Below, in pieces: positions 9,694 to 16,952 of a DNA stretch of 64,000 nt (position 1 is the stretch's first letter; every line of letters begins with the position of its first letter). The DNA lies in assembly GCF_025685625.1 (NCBI RefSeq), contig NZ_JAGSYI010000004.1, positions 124,001-188,000 on the forward strand, read 5' to 3'. The position numbers and the translations under genes were made by a program. The notes below the pieces were generated by a model, which saw only the letters and a program-made list of their open reading frames with translations, did no database searches and was not told the DNA's origin. This DNA comes from Acidicapsa acidisoli (GTDB lineage: Bacteria > Acidobacteriota > Terriglobia > Terriglobales > Acidobacteriaceae).

Positions 9694-10586
9694 TACGGAC
9701 GTCCTTCCCGCCGGCTCTCAACGCTGGCTACAAAGATTTCTTCCAAGGTCATTGCATCTACCGATTGCACCGCCGCGCCGGCCTCTTTGTAAGCTGTCAC
9801 CATCGCTGGCTCAAACTGGTCCGTTGTCACCACCGGCAACCGGCTGCTTCCTTCCACATTCACCACGCCGGGCAGCCCGGGCAGCTTCGATTGCGGTGCT
9901 AGAACCAGCCTCAGTCTCCGCCATCTGTCGAGGAATGTTTCCTTGTCGGAACACTCCACGATGCGTCCGCGATCGATGAAGGCAATCTGGTCGGAAATCT
10001 GCTCGACGTCAAGTGTGTTGTGCGATGAGAAGAGAATCGTGCGTTCCTCATCTGCCAGCACCGCCATCAACTCGCCCAGCACTTCTCGGCGAGCAATCGG
10101 GTCGAGCCCCGTCGTCGGCTCGTCCAGCAGCAGCAATTGTGGCCTGCGAGCCAGAGCGAGGACCAGGGCTGCTTTCACCCGTTGTCCATGGGACATCCCC
10201 TTGATCCTCTGCTGGGCCTTCAAGTCGAACCGGCGCAAAAGACTGTCGGCGTATACAGAATCCCAGCGCCGATAAATCGACCGCACGAAGTCCATATGCC
10301 ACCCGAGCGTCGGGCTACCATAGAGCCACATATCCTCTGACACGAAGCCGATCTCGAGCTTGGCCGATGCTTGTTGATCCGGCATCGTGTACCCGAGCGC
10401 ATGAACCGTGCCTGCATCCTGGTGGACCAATCCCATCAGGATGCGCAGGGTTGTTGACTTGCCTGCCCCATTCGCCCCAACGAACCCCATGATGCATCCC
10501 GTCGGGAGCTTCAGATCGATCTGGTCAAGGGTGAAGTGTTTGTATCGCTTTGTAACTCCGGACATCTCGACTGCGAAGTCGATCAT
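9693..10586 (-). CDS. ABC transporter ATP-binding protein (YtrB-like)
   Basis: A 297-residue ATPase with Walker A GANGAGKS (37-44), signature MSHGQ (131-135, with His in place of the usual second Gly), Walker B LLLLDEP (151-157) and a switch His in FSSHN. The C-terminal 80 residues form the usual accessory region of ABC-2 exporter ATPases. It pairs with the permease at 9016. Its ATG overlaps the stop of the GntR gene upstream by four bases (ATGA), so all three genes form one transcript. Substrate unknown. Confidence 0.92.
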   Translation of the reverse strand: MIDFAVEMSGVTKRYKHFTLDQIDLKLPTGCIMGFVGANGAGKSTTLRILMGLVHQDAGTVHALGYTMPDQQASAKLEIGFVSEDMWLYGSPTLGWHMDFVRSIYRRWDSVYADSLLRRFDLKAQQRIKGMSHGQRVKAALVLALARRPQLLLLDEPTTGLDPIARREVLGELMAVLADEERTILFSSHNTLDVEQISDQIAFIDRGRIVECSDKETFLDRWRRLRLVLAPQSKLPGLPGVVNVEGSSRLPVVTTDQFEPAMVTAYKEAGAAVQSVDAMTLEEIFVASVESRREGRP

Positions 10587-10975
10587 GACGCCTCCGTTTC
10601 CAGTTGCATGACGGTTGCTCTCAGTCTCTCGGCGATTTCATCCTCTGACAGTCCAAGCAACATCCCAATCCTCACCACCTGGCGCAGATGCTCTTCAAAC
10701 TCTTCAACATAGAGGCGCTGGCCCAGGTTAGGATCCGGCGCCACGATTGATCCTTTTCCGTGCTGCGTTAGGATTACGCCCTCACGCTCAAGCTCAAGGT
10801 AGGCGCGCTTCACGGTGATCACGCTTACCTGCAGCGCGATTGCCAGCGCGCGAATCGAGGGAATCTGTTCGCTGGGCTTCCATTCTCCCGCCGCCACCCT
10901 CTGCCGGATTTGCTCCATGATCTGGAGGTACATGGGCCGGCCATCCGTTTGCGAGATGACGATTGATGTCTGCAT
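10583..10975 (-). CDS. GntR family transcriptional regulator (YtrA subfamily)
   Basis: A 130-residue regulator with an N-terminal winged helix (PMYLQIMEQIRQRVAAGEW, then IPSIRALAIALQVSVITVKRAY, then LEREGVILTQHGKGS) and only about 45 further residues. This is the short dimerisation tail of the YtrA subfamily rather than the larger FadR or HutC ligand domains. It is the first gene of a three-gene operon with an ABC-2 exporter and most likely represses that operon until an inducer appears. There is no Shine-Dalgarno before its ATG; the promoter -10 lies only 12 bases upstream, so the message is probably leaderless or nearly so. Confidence 0.9.
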   Translation of the reverse strand: MQTSIVISQTDGRPMYLQIMEQIRQRVAAGEWKPSEQIPSIRALAIALQVSVITVKRAYLELEREGVILTQHGKGSIVAPDPNLGQRLYVEEFEEHLRQVVRIGMLLGLSEDEIAERLRATVMQLETEAS

Positions 10976-10979
10976 CTGT

Positions 10980-11015
10980 GTATACTGAGTATATACGCAA
11001 TTAGGTAGTGGTCAA
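10980..11015 (-). promoter_or_regulatory. Promoter and likely operator of the GntR/ABC operon
   Basis: On the minus strand, TTGACC (11015-11010) and TATACT (10993-10988) are separated by 16 bases, a near-consensus sigma-70 promoter. The -10 sits inside an inverted repeat of GTATA arms (10980-10996; GTATACTGAGTATATAC on the plus strand), a good candidate for autorepression by the GntR protein. The expected transcription start falls about 5 bases before the ATG at 10975. Confidence 0.6.
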
Positions 11016-11401
11016 GTTTTTATTTTCTGGATCGCCAATGGCGAGCTTCTAGTTCAGGCGTGGAAAAAAATCGAGCGGCGGGTTAGGGAGGGCTCTGGTC
11101 TACACCTTATCTCGATGCATTCAATGCTGAAGCCGCGTAGATCCCGCAGAAGTCGGTTGCGATCCAGGGACCTTCCGCAACTTGAACCCTCAACTGTTGT
11201 CGACGCAGAAAATCGGGAGACGGTGGCCGCTCATCGTACCCTCTCTAGCCGGTCCCGACTCTTCGGACCTCAGTCGGCGTGTCGGCTATTTTGGGTAGAA
11301 GCCTCCTTGCGGGTAGTGTTCGTCACGGCCGTCGCCCAGACGTGATCGCGGATGATTCTCCCTATGCGTTCTCTGCTCGAGGGACATGAACAGCATTACA
11401 G
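11016..11401. other. Intergenic region without convincing gene
   Basis: A gap of 386 bases lies between the GntR promoter and the end of the MocA-like gene. An open frame of 76 codons at 11115-11345 has no ribosome site and no recognisable domain, so I do not call it. No hairpin or repeat stands out. Confidence 0.5.
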
Positions 11402-11992
11402 CTAAATCCGCGAATTCTCCACAAGATCTTCCGGCGTATCGATGTCAACTTCGCCTCCCTCAAAATCGATTGTGACCATCGCACAATCTGGCTCGCGAAG
11501 AATGTATCTCGCTCCTGCGTCTCCCCGCAACCTCAACAGTTTTTCGAATTGGTTCATTGGAAAAATGGCAGGTATTCCGGCAATCCCCGCGTACCGGGAC
11601 GCAACAATAGCTGGTTCATCCGCTTCCTGATACACCTCGATAAGTCTTCGCAGATGCTCCACCGAGAGCTTAGGCTGATCGCAAACCAGCAGCAGAACAG
11701 CCGCAGCCTTCGCGCTGGATTGCTCTACCGTTCGCATTCCCTCATGGATGGAAGAAGCAATTCCCTGCTCCCAATTATGATTCGTCACCACCTGCACGCC
11801 GCTCAAATCAACCTCGGACACTATGCTTTCCCTGTGTGCGCCCAATACCACAATCACCGGCTGAGTTCCTGATTCGCAAACCACTCGAATCGTACGGGCA
11901 AGCAGCGTCTCGCCCGCCACACGTACTAACTGCTTGGGTTGACCTAGGCGGCGACTCGCTCCCGCGGCCAAAATGATGGCGGGCACTGGCAT
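11402..11992 (-). CDS. MocA/MobA-like NTP transferase
   Basis: A 196-residue single-domain nucleotidyltransferase. The N-terminal LAAGASRRLGQPKQ is the NTP-binding signature (GxSxRxGxxK type), and LLVCDQPKLS is the metal-binding Asp loop. The G-x-P-A-I-F-P segment near residue 140 and the DIDTPED end are typical of molybdenum-cofactor cytidylyl- or guanylyl-transferases. MocA proteins turn Mo-molybdopterin into the dinucleotide form for molybdenum hydroxylases. No molybdenum hydroxylase is present in the window, so the exact nucleotide and client enzyme are unproven. It is monocistronic and divergent from the permease at 12113. Confidence 0.82.
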   Translation of the reverse strand: MPVPAIILAAGASRRLGQPKQLVRVAGETLLARTIRVVCESGTQPVIVVLGAHRESIVSEVDLSGVQVVTNHNWEQGIASSIHEGMRTVEQSSAKAAAVLLLVCDQPKLSVEHLRRLIEVYQEADEPAIVASRYAGIAGIPAIFPMNQFEKLLRLRGDAGARYILREPDCAMVTIDFEGGEVDIDTPEDLVENSRI

Positions 11993-12112
11993 ACAACATC
12001 AGTCTAGACCGAATTTAACCCGAAACGTGACGCGCAGATTGGGCTTGACCTGCGGGTTGCATAAGCTGGAGACTGAGATTTCCAGACGAAAGAAACGGTG
12101 ACGGGAGAGTGC

Positions 12113-13531
12113 GTGACCAAAACAGCCGCGACAGCAGAGGTGTATTCCGCACATGGCGTCGATAACGTGGACAGAGGTTATGGACTGCACAAAGGCGTGC
12201 TCGGGCCCATGGAGACGCTGGCCCAGTCCGTCTCCGCAATGGCCCCCTCAACCTCGCCCTCGCTGACAATTCCTCTCGTCTTCGCGCTGGCTGGCAACGG
12301 CACCTGGTTCGTCTATCTGCTCACCACTGCTGCGATGCTCCTGGTTGGCTTCTGCATCAGCCGGTTTGCTCGCATGTCAGCCTCGCCAGGCTCCCTATAC
12401 ACATACACCGCGGACACTCTGCGGCCTTCGTTGGGGGCCGTTGCCGCATGGTCCCTGCTGCTCGCCTACGTCGCTACGGGAGCCTCCGTCGCAGGCGGAG
12501 CTCTCTATTACTGCAACTTGCTTTTCAGCCAGTTCTTCTCATGGACCCCTCCGGCGCTGATGACTCTCCTGCTCGTATTTGCATTGACTGGAGCCATCGC
12601 TTTCCGAGACGTCAAGCTATCCGCCGAAATGATGCTGTGGATCGAGATCGTTTCTGTAAGCTTGATTGCGATTGTGCTGGCGCTCCTGCTCGCACGCTAC
12701 GGTCTCCGATTCGATATGAATCAGCTTCGTCTGAAGGGTGTGAGCATATCCGGACTCGGACCGGCGCTCGTGCTTGCCATGTTCAGCTTTGTCGGCTTTG
12801 AGTCCGCCACCACGCTCGGTGCAGAGGCTCGCGAACCGCTGAAGACAATTCCCCGGGCAGTAATTCAGTGCGCCATTCTCGCCGGCATCTTCTTCATGCT
12901 CTGCGCTTACTCGGAGGTGCTCGGCTTTCACGGCGAAACCGGAAAACTCAGCGACTCGACAAGTCCGCTGCATGTGCTCGCACGCAAGGCCGGCGTATCT
13001 CCACTTGGAACGGCAATCGATATCGGCGCATTCGTGAGCATGTTCGCCTGTGTGCTGGCCTGCACCACTGCCGCTGCCCGCGTCATGCTGCGCATGGCCC
13101 GCAGCGGGCTGATGCCCGGCATCTTCGGGCGAACACACCCGCGGTTCGGCACACCCGGCGCTGGCGTCGCTCTGACTTGCCTCGTCATGTTCGCCGCAAC
13201 CGCCGGTCTCGCCTTGAATGGAGTCAGCGGAACAGACATGTACGGCTGGCTCGGCTCCGTCTCCGTCTTCGGATTCCTCACCGCTTACGCTCTTGTCGCT
13301 GTCTCTCTGCCATTCGCGCGCCGGGCTCTCGGCCAACACTCGCACACCGTAGTGGTTATAAGCTGGGTCACCGTGCTAGTCATGATAGCTGGCGTCGTTG
13401 GAAGCATCTATCCCGTCCCACCGGCTCCGGCCATCTGGTTCCCATACATCTATCTGGCGTATATGGCGCTAGGCATGGCATGGTTCCTGGTTCGGCGCAA
13501 AACAATCCACGCACAAAGAGCGATTACCTGA
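12113..13531 (+). CDS. APC family amino-acid permease
   Basis: About 472 residues with twelve predicted membrane helices. The N-terminal segment (RGYGLHKGVLGPMETLAQSV, then APSTSPSLTIPL) matches the first helices of APC-superfamily transporters; FSFVGFESATTLGAEAREP in helix 6 is the characteristic FxGFE motif, followed by the P-x-x-I-P-R-A-V loop. It should import amino acids or related amines by proton symport. The open frame begins with GTG at 12098, but the GTG at 12113 has GGGAG at good spacing and is preferred. Neighbours on the right handle amide and imine nitrogen (RidA, formamidase). Confidence 0.88.
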   Translation: MTKTAATAEVYSAHGVDNVDRGYGLHKGVLGPMETLAQSVSAMAPSTSPSLTIPLVFALAGNGTWFVYLLTTAAMLLVGFCISRFARMSASPGSLYTYTADTLRPSLGAVAAWSLLLAYVATGASVAGGALYYCNLLFSQFFSWTPPALMTLLLVFALTGAIAFRDVKLSAEMMLWIEIVSVSLIAIVLALLLARYGLRFDMNQLRLKGVSISGLGPALVLAMFSFVGFESATTLGAEAREPLKTIPRAVIQCAILAGIFFMLCAYSEVLGFHGETGKLSDSTSPLHVLARKAGVSPLGTAIDIGAFVSMFACVLACTTAAARVMLRMARSGLMPGIFGRTHPRFGTPGAGVALTCLVMFAATAGLALNGVSGTDMYGWLGSVSVFGFLTAYALVAVSLPFARRALGQHSHTVVVISWVTVLVMIAGVVGSIYPVPPAPAIWFPYIYLAYMALGMAWFLVRRKTIHAQRAIT

Positions 13532-13544
13532 ATCACCGAAGCAC

Positions 13545-14042
13545 TTACGGCTGCTCTTCGCGCTCCGGCTGCAAAATCAGCAACAATACGATGGCGATCA
13601 CAACAAACATGCGGAAAGCCTCCTCCTGCCCATTCCACAAACGCGATTGCCACATGAGAAACCACTCCGCGCCAACCGTCAGAAACGCCACCATCCACAT
13701 CAGCAAGCCGAGCGTCAGCGCGATCACCGGAATCCGTTTCGCAGCATGGAATTCAGCGGCCGAACCCCGCACTCTGCGCAGCAATGCCATCGCTCCCCAC
13801 CAGCACAGGATCGCCGTCACAGCCTCCCAGGCGATGACCGAGAGATAGAAGCTCAGGTGCCAGAAAGGCGCGTTGAGCGCCCGCCACATTCCCTTGTTGC
13901 CCGGGAATGTTGTATCCATCATCAACACATGGCGAACAAACTGGTAATTCGAATCAAAGTCGGTTGTGTTGTTGAACACAACCAACGAATAAAACAGCGC
14001 AATCGCCGACAGCAAAAGTATCTTCGCAGTGCGAATAATCAT
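13545..14042 (-). CDS. DUF2165 family small membrane protein
   Basis: A 165-residue protein with four membrane helices. The first helix and loop (SLVVFNNTTDFDSNYQFVRH and MMDTTFPG) match the DUF2165 family of predicted small integral membrane proteins, whose function is not established. Its ATG overlaps the end of the cytochrome gene by four bases, so the two are co-translated; a membrane subunit or anchor for the cytochrome protein is a reasonable inference. It converges with the permease gene with only 13 bases between the two stops. Confidence 0.8.
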   Translation of the reverse strand: MIIRTAKILLLSAIALFYSLVVFNNTTDFDSNYQFVRHVLMMDTTFPGNKGMWRALNAPFWHLSFYLSVIAWEAVTAILCWWGAMALLRRVRGSAAEFHAAKRIPVIALTLGLLMWMVAFLTVGAEWFLMWQSRLWNGQEEAFRMFVVIAIVLLLILQPEREEQP

Positions 14043-14929
14043 TGCTTCTTCCTTACCGGGGCAAAAGTCTTGAAATAAGCTGTAAGAGCGTCAAACGTAG
14101 CTTCATCATATCCAGCATGCGCAGGCATCTTGGCGCAGGGCTGCACGGACTGCGGATTATAAATGTACTGCTCAAATCGCGCACGATCAGTCGCGGCCCA
14201 CGCCGCGAGAACAAGCCACGATCGCGACGCTCGTTCACCACCCTCCCCATAAAGCCCATGGCACCGAAAGCAATCCTGGCGCGCGATTTCGTATCCCTGC
14301 CAGACCGGCGAGTCCTTTGCCCACTTCCCTTCGGGGAGAATCGCTCCAAACACCACCGACTCCGAACGAAAATCAAGTCGAGTCACTCCGAATGGGATTT
14401 GTGCTTCGTCCTGGTGCGACAACACGCGGAACGATGGCTTGAATGTCGGATGTGAGATCAGGTAGGGGCCTAACTCGCCTCCAAACTCCGATGGTGGCCA
14501 TTGATCCCGCAACCGACCATTGATCTTGAGCACGAGGATAGGATGGTGAGCAGCCAGATAGTCGCTCGGGTAATTGGAACGGTACTTGTCATAACAGATG
14601 GCCACGATCAGGTCGGAATGAGAGGCTTGACCGAAGAGCTCAGCCAGCGCACTGAGCGCAACGCCCGAAATCTCTGTCCTGCCCTTGAAATTGCTGTCGT
14701 CGGAAACGGTATAGGTCTCCTGAGGAAGCGCCAGCAGATCTTCGTACCGAACATAACGAACCGCTCCTGCGGGCAAACCAGCGAGTTCGCCCCCAATTTC
14801 GAGATCGCCCGGCGCGGATCGCTCAGAGCGCAGAAGAGACTGGCCTGCGGAAGAGGCACTTTGAACCGGAAACCAGGCAGCAGGAAGAGACAGCAAGGCT
14901 AGCCAAATCAACAGAACTGGAGAAAACAT
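14039..14929 (-). CDS. Secreted mono-haem cytochrome c with molybdopterin-domain-like N-terminal region
   Basis: A 296-residue exported protein with a signal peptide in residues 1-25. Residues about 45-190 follow the layout of the sulfite-oxidase-type molybdopterin-binding domain (LLALPQ, NFKGRTEISGVALSAL, ICYDKY, ILVLKINGR), but the position of the usual molybdenum-ligand Cys holds SDDSN. Residues 205-290 are a class I cytochrome c: Cys220, Cys223, His224 bind haem and Met268 (CAKMPAH) is the probable sixth ligand. It should carry electrons in the periplasm. The DUF2165 gene follows with an ATGA overlap. The degenerate first domain is an inference from pattern, not an alignment. Confidence 0.75.
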   Translation of the reverse strand: MFSPVLLIWLALLSLPAAWFPVQSASSAGQSLLRSERSAPGDLEIGGELAGLPAGAVRYVRYEDLLALPQETYTVSDDSNFKGRTEISGVALSALAELFGQASHSDLIVAICYDKYRSNYPSDYLAAHHPILVLKINGRLRDQWPPSEFGGELGPYLISHPTFKPSFRVLSHQDEAQIPFGVTRLDFRSESVVFGAILPEGKWAKDSPVWQGYEIARQDCFRCHGLYGEGGERASRSWLVLAAWAATDRARFEQYIYNPQSVQPCAKMPAHAGYDEATFDALTAYFKTFAPVRKKQ

Positions 14930-14982
14930 GGCTCATCCTAGCGCGGCCATAGGCGAGTCCCAAAGAAAATTCCTCGCAAAAT

Positions 14983-15010
14983 TTGATCCAGTAGTGAGCC
15001 GTGCTACATT
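14983..15010 (+). promoter_or_regulatory. Promoter for RidA/formamidase operon (leaderless type)
   Basis: TTGATC (14983-14988) and TACATT (15005-15010) are 16 bases apart. The ATG of the RidA gene at 15019 follows after eight bases and has no Shine-Dalgarno, so transcription would start at or next to the start codon. Confidence 0.5.
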
Positions 15011-15018
15011 CATCTCAA

Positions 15019-15480
15019 ATGACACGGGAAGAACAGCTTGCAGAATTAGGCATAACGCTGCCTGGAATACCCGCGCCCGGAGGAAATTACCTCTCGGCCA
15101 AGCGGGTGGGCGCACTTGTATATCTGGCCGGGGTAGTCTCAACCAATCACTCCGGCGTGATGTCCGGAACCATCGGCCTCGACCGCAGCGTCTCGTACGG
15201 CTATAGTGCCGCCCGGGCCTGTGCCCTGACCCAGCTTGCCGTACTCAAGCGCGAGTTAGGCTCCCTTGAGGCCGTGGCAGAAGTCATCTCTGTCAACGGC
15301 TACGTCAACGCCATCGCGGGCTTTGAAGAGTCGCCCGCCGTCATCAACGGTGCATCCGATTTGCTCGTGCAGGTCTTTGGCGAGGCAGGCAAACACGTTC
15401 GCGCCGCTATCGGCGTAAGCGCACTCCCAAGAAACGCGACCGTGGAAATTCAGATGACCGTTCGTGTGGAAGCGCCGTGA
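15019..15480 (+). CDS. RidA family (YjgF/YER057c) protein
   Basis: A 153-residue protein of the RidA fold: [31 protein letters not shown] at the start, the central [17 protein letters not shown] helix, and the C-terminal [16 protein letters not shown] signature. It belongs to the larger group (about 150 residues, with the extra helix) rather than the short archetype, and lacks the RxC pattern of classical enamine deaminases (R-A-A-I-G here). The likely role is removal of reactive enamine/imine intermediates or hydrolysis of a related compound. It overlaps the formamidase gene by four bases (GTGA), implying a shared pathway. The frame is open from a GTG at 15001, but the ATG at 15019 is the conserved start. 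Confidence 0.85.
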   Translation: MTREEQLAELGITLPGIPAPGGNYLSAKRVGALVYLAGVVSTNHSGVMSGTIGLDRSVSYGYSAARACALTQLAVLKRELGSLEAVAEVISVNGYVNAIAGFEESPAVINGASDLLVQVFGEAGKHVRAAIGVSALPRNATVEIQMTVRVEAP

Positions 15481-16424
15481 GCGAACACACCCTCGCCGCC
15501 GAGCCCACCCACTCTGTCTGGGACCGGTCTCTGAAGCCTCGCCTGCGCATCGCACCTGGCGACGAAGTGCACTTTGAGTGCGTCGATGCGAGCGGCGGCC
15601 AGGTGCATCCCGGCATGACCGTCGAGGAGTTCGGACAGATTGATCGAACCCGAATCCATGCCCTGACAGGTCCAGTCTGGATCGACGGCGCCACGCCAGG
15701 CGACGTGCTGCAAGTCGATGTGCTCGCCACTCAGCATCGAGGATGGGGCTGGTCCAGCGTCATCCCCGGCCTCGGATTTCTGAAAGAGCGCTTCACTGAT
15801 CCGTATCTTTTCCACTGGCACTTGAACGGAAATGAGACTCTCTCGCTCGTGCCCGCCATACTGCCCGTGCGCCCGTTTCTCGGCGTGATGGGTGTAGCCC
15901 GAGCCAAAGACGGTAGATTCCGGACCCATCCTCCAGGCAGCTTCGGTGGCAATCTCGACGTCCGGGAACTCTGCGCCGGCTCGAAGCTCTATCTTCCCGT
16001 CTACAACGAAGGCGCGCTCTTCAGTTGCGGAGACGGCCACGCCGCACAAGGGGACGGCGAGGTCTGCATCAACGGCATCGAGTGCCCGCTGGACGTGACC
16101 CTGCGATTCAGCATCCACAAGCAACAGCGGCTCGCCGGTCCGCTCGTGGAGTCATCCGAGTCTGTCGCGCCGGATACCCGCGGCGACTCCTGGGTCGTCG
16201 TCGAATCAGACAAAGACGTCGTGACTGCGGCACAGCGCGTCACCGGCCGCATGGTCGATCTACTTATGAGGCTCTGGAGCATCCCCGAGGTCCACGCTTA
16301 CATCCTCTGCAGCGTGGCGCTCAAGCTGCGGCTCAGCCAGGTGGTTAACGAACCGGTCTACACAGTAAGTGGAGCCATCAGCAAGCAGATCCTGCCCGAA
16401 ATGGAGATGTTTCCAGCCGGATGA
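15477..16424 (+). CDS. Acetamidase/formamidase family protein
   Basis: A 315-residue enzyme of the FmdA/AmdA family. Family features are the N-terminal VWDRSLKPRLRIAPGDEVHFEC, the GPVWIDGATPGDVLQVDV strand, the PPGSFGGNLDVRELC motif and the metal-binding GDGHAAQGDGEVC loop with its His and Asp residues. It hydrolyses short amides to a carboxylate and ammonia in the cytoplasm. The GTG start overlaps the RidA stop, so both are translated from the same message. Substrate (formamide, acetamide or a pathway intermediate) cannot be fixed from sequence. Confidence 0.9.
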   Translation: MSEHTLAAEPTHSVWDRSLKPRLRIAPGDEVHFECVDASGGQVHPGMTVEEFGQIDRTRIHALTGPVWIDGATPGDVLQVDVLATQHRGWGWSSVIPGLGFLKERFTDPYLFHWHLNGNETLSLVPAILPVRPFLGVMGVARAKDGRFRTHPPGSFGGNLDVRELCAGSKLYLPVYNEGALFSCGDGHAAQGDGEVCINGIECPLDVTLRFSIHKQQRLAGPLVESSESVAPDTRGDSWVVVESDKDVVTAAQRVTGRMVDLLMRLWSIPEVHAYILCSVALKLRLSQVVNEPVYTVSGAISKQILPEMEMFPAG

Positions 16425-16952
16425 CAGACTCGAATCCACGGAAGCCACAGGATTGTTTTCTGTATGACAATTCCCGATAGCGAAATTGAGATCGTCGCCT
16501 TCGGTCACGATTTCGGAAGCATCACCCTTGAATTCGAACGAAATCCACCCAAAAAGCAAGGTCCACGGGAGACAAAGCCATATCTGGGTGCGCTTTTCCG
16601 CCGGATGGCGCATTCTATCCGCCCATGTCACGCTCTTCCCCACAACGTGAACCCTGCATTCTTTTAATGGGAAACGCGACAGAATCTGTCGCGGGAAGCA
16701 TTTTGTAATGACATATCCAGCGCACGATTGGCAACCGGAGCGGATAAATTTTCGGTTGATTTTTGTGCTAGGTGGGGTATCGTAAAGCTAACCCCGTAGA
16801 AATTTCGCGAGCGGTCGGACACGAGCACTACTCGTACCAACTCATCCTTCCTCTTTTTGATCTGCCCATAACGGCGGATCGGTGTATCAACCGAAGGTCT
16901 TGAATTTCCTCAAGAGACCCACGGGAAATCCCTACTTTGCGAGGCCCTGCAA
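16425..16952. other. Leader region of second TonB receptor
   Basis: A gap of 528 bases. It holds a perfect 19-base palindrome at 16675-16693 and a possible promoter (TTGATT 16756-16761, TATCGT 16778-16783, 16-base spacing), leaving a leader of about 165 bases. A 67-codon frame at 16464-16667 has no family signature and is not called. Confidence 0.5.
16675..16693. promoter_or_regulatory. Perfect 19-base palindrome, candidate operator
   Basis: CGCGACAGAATCTGTCGCG has nine-base arms around a central A. It lies about 60-80 bases before a possible -35 and 260 bases before the TonB receptor start, with no following T-run, so a repressor or activator site is more likely than a terminator. Confidence 0.5.

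Noticed and set aside
16464-16667. 67-codon frame after the formamidase gene
   Set aside because: No ribosome site of note, no domain, and an equally long frame lies on the other strand.
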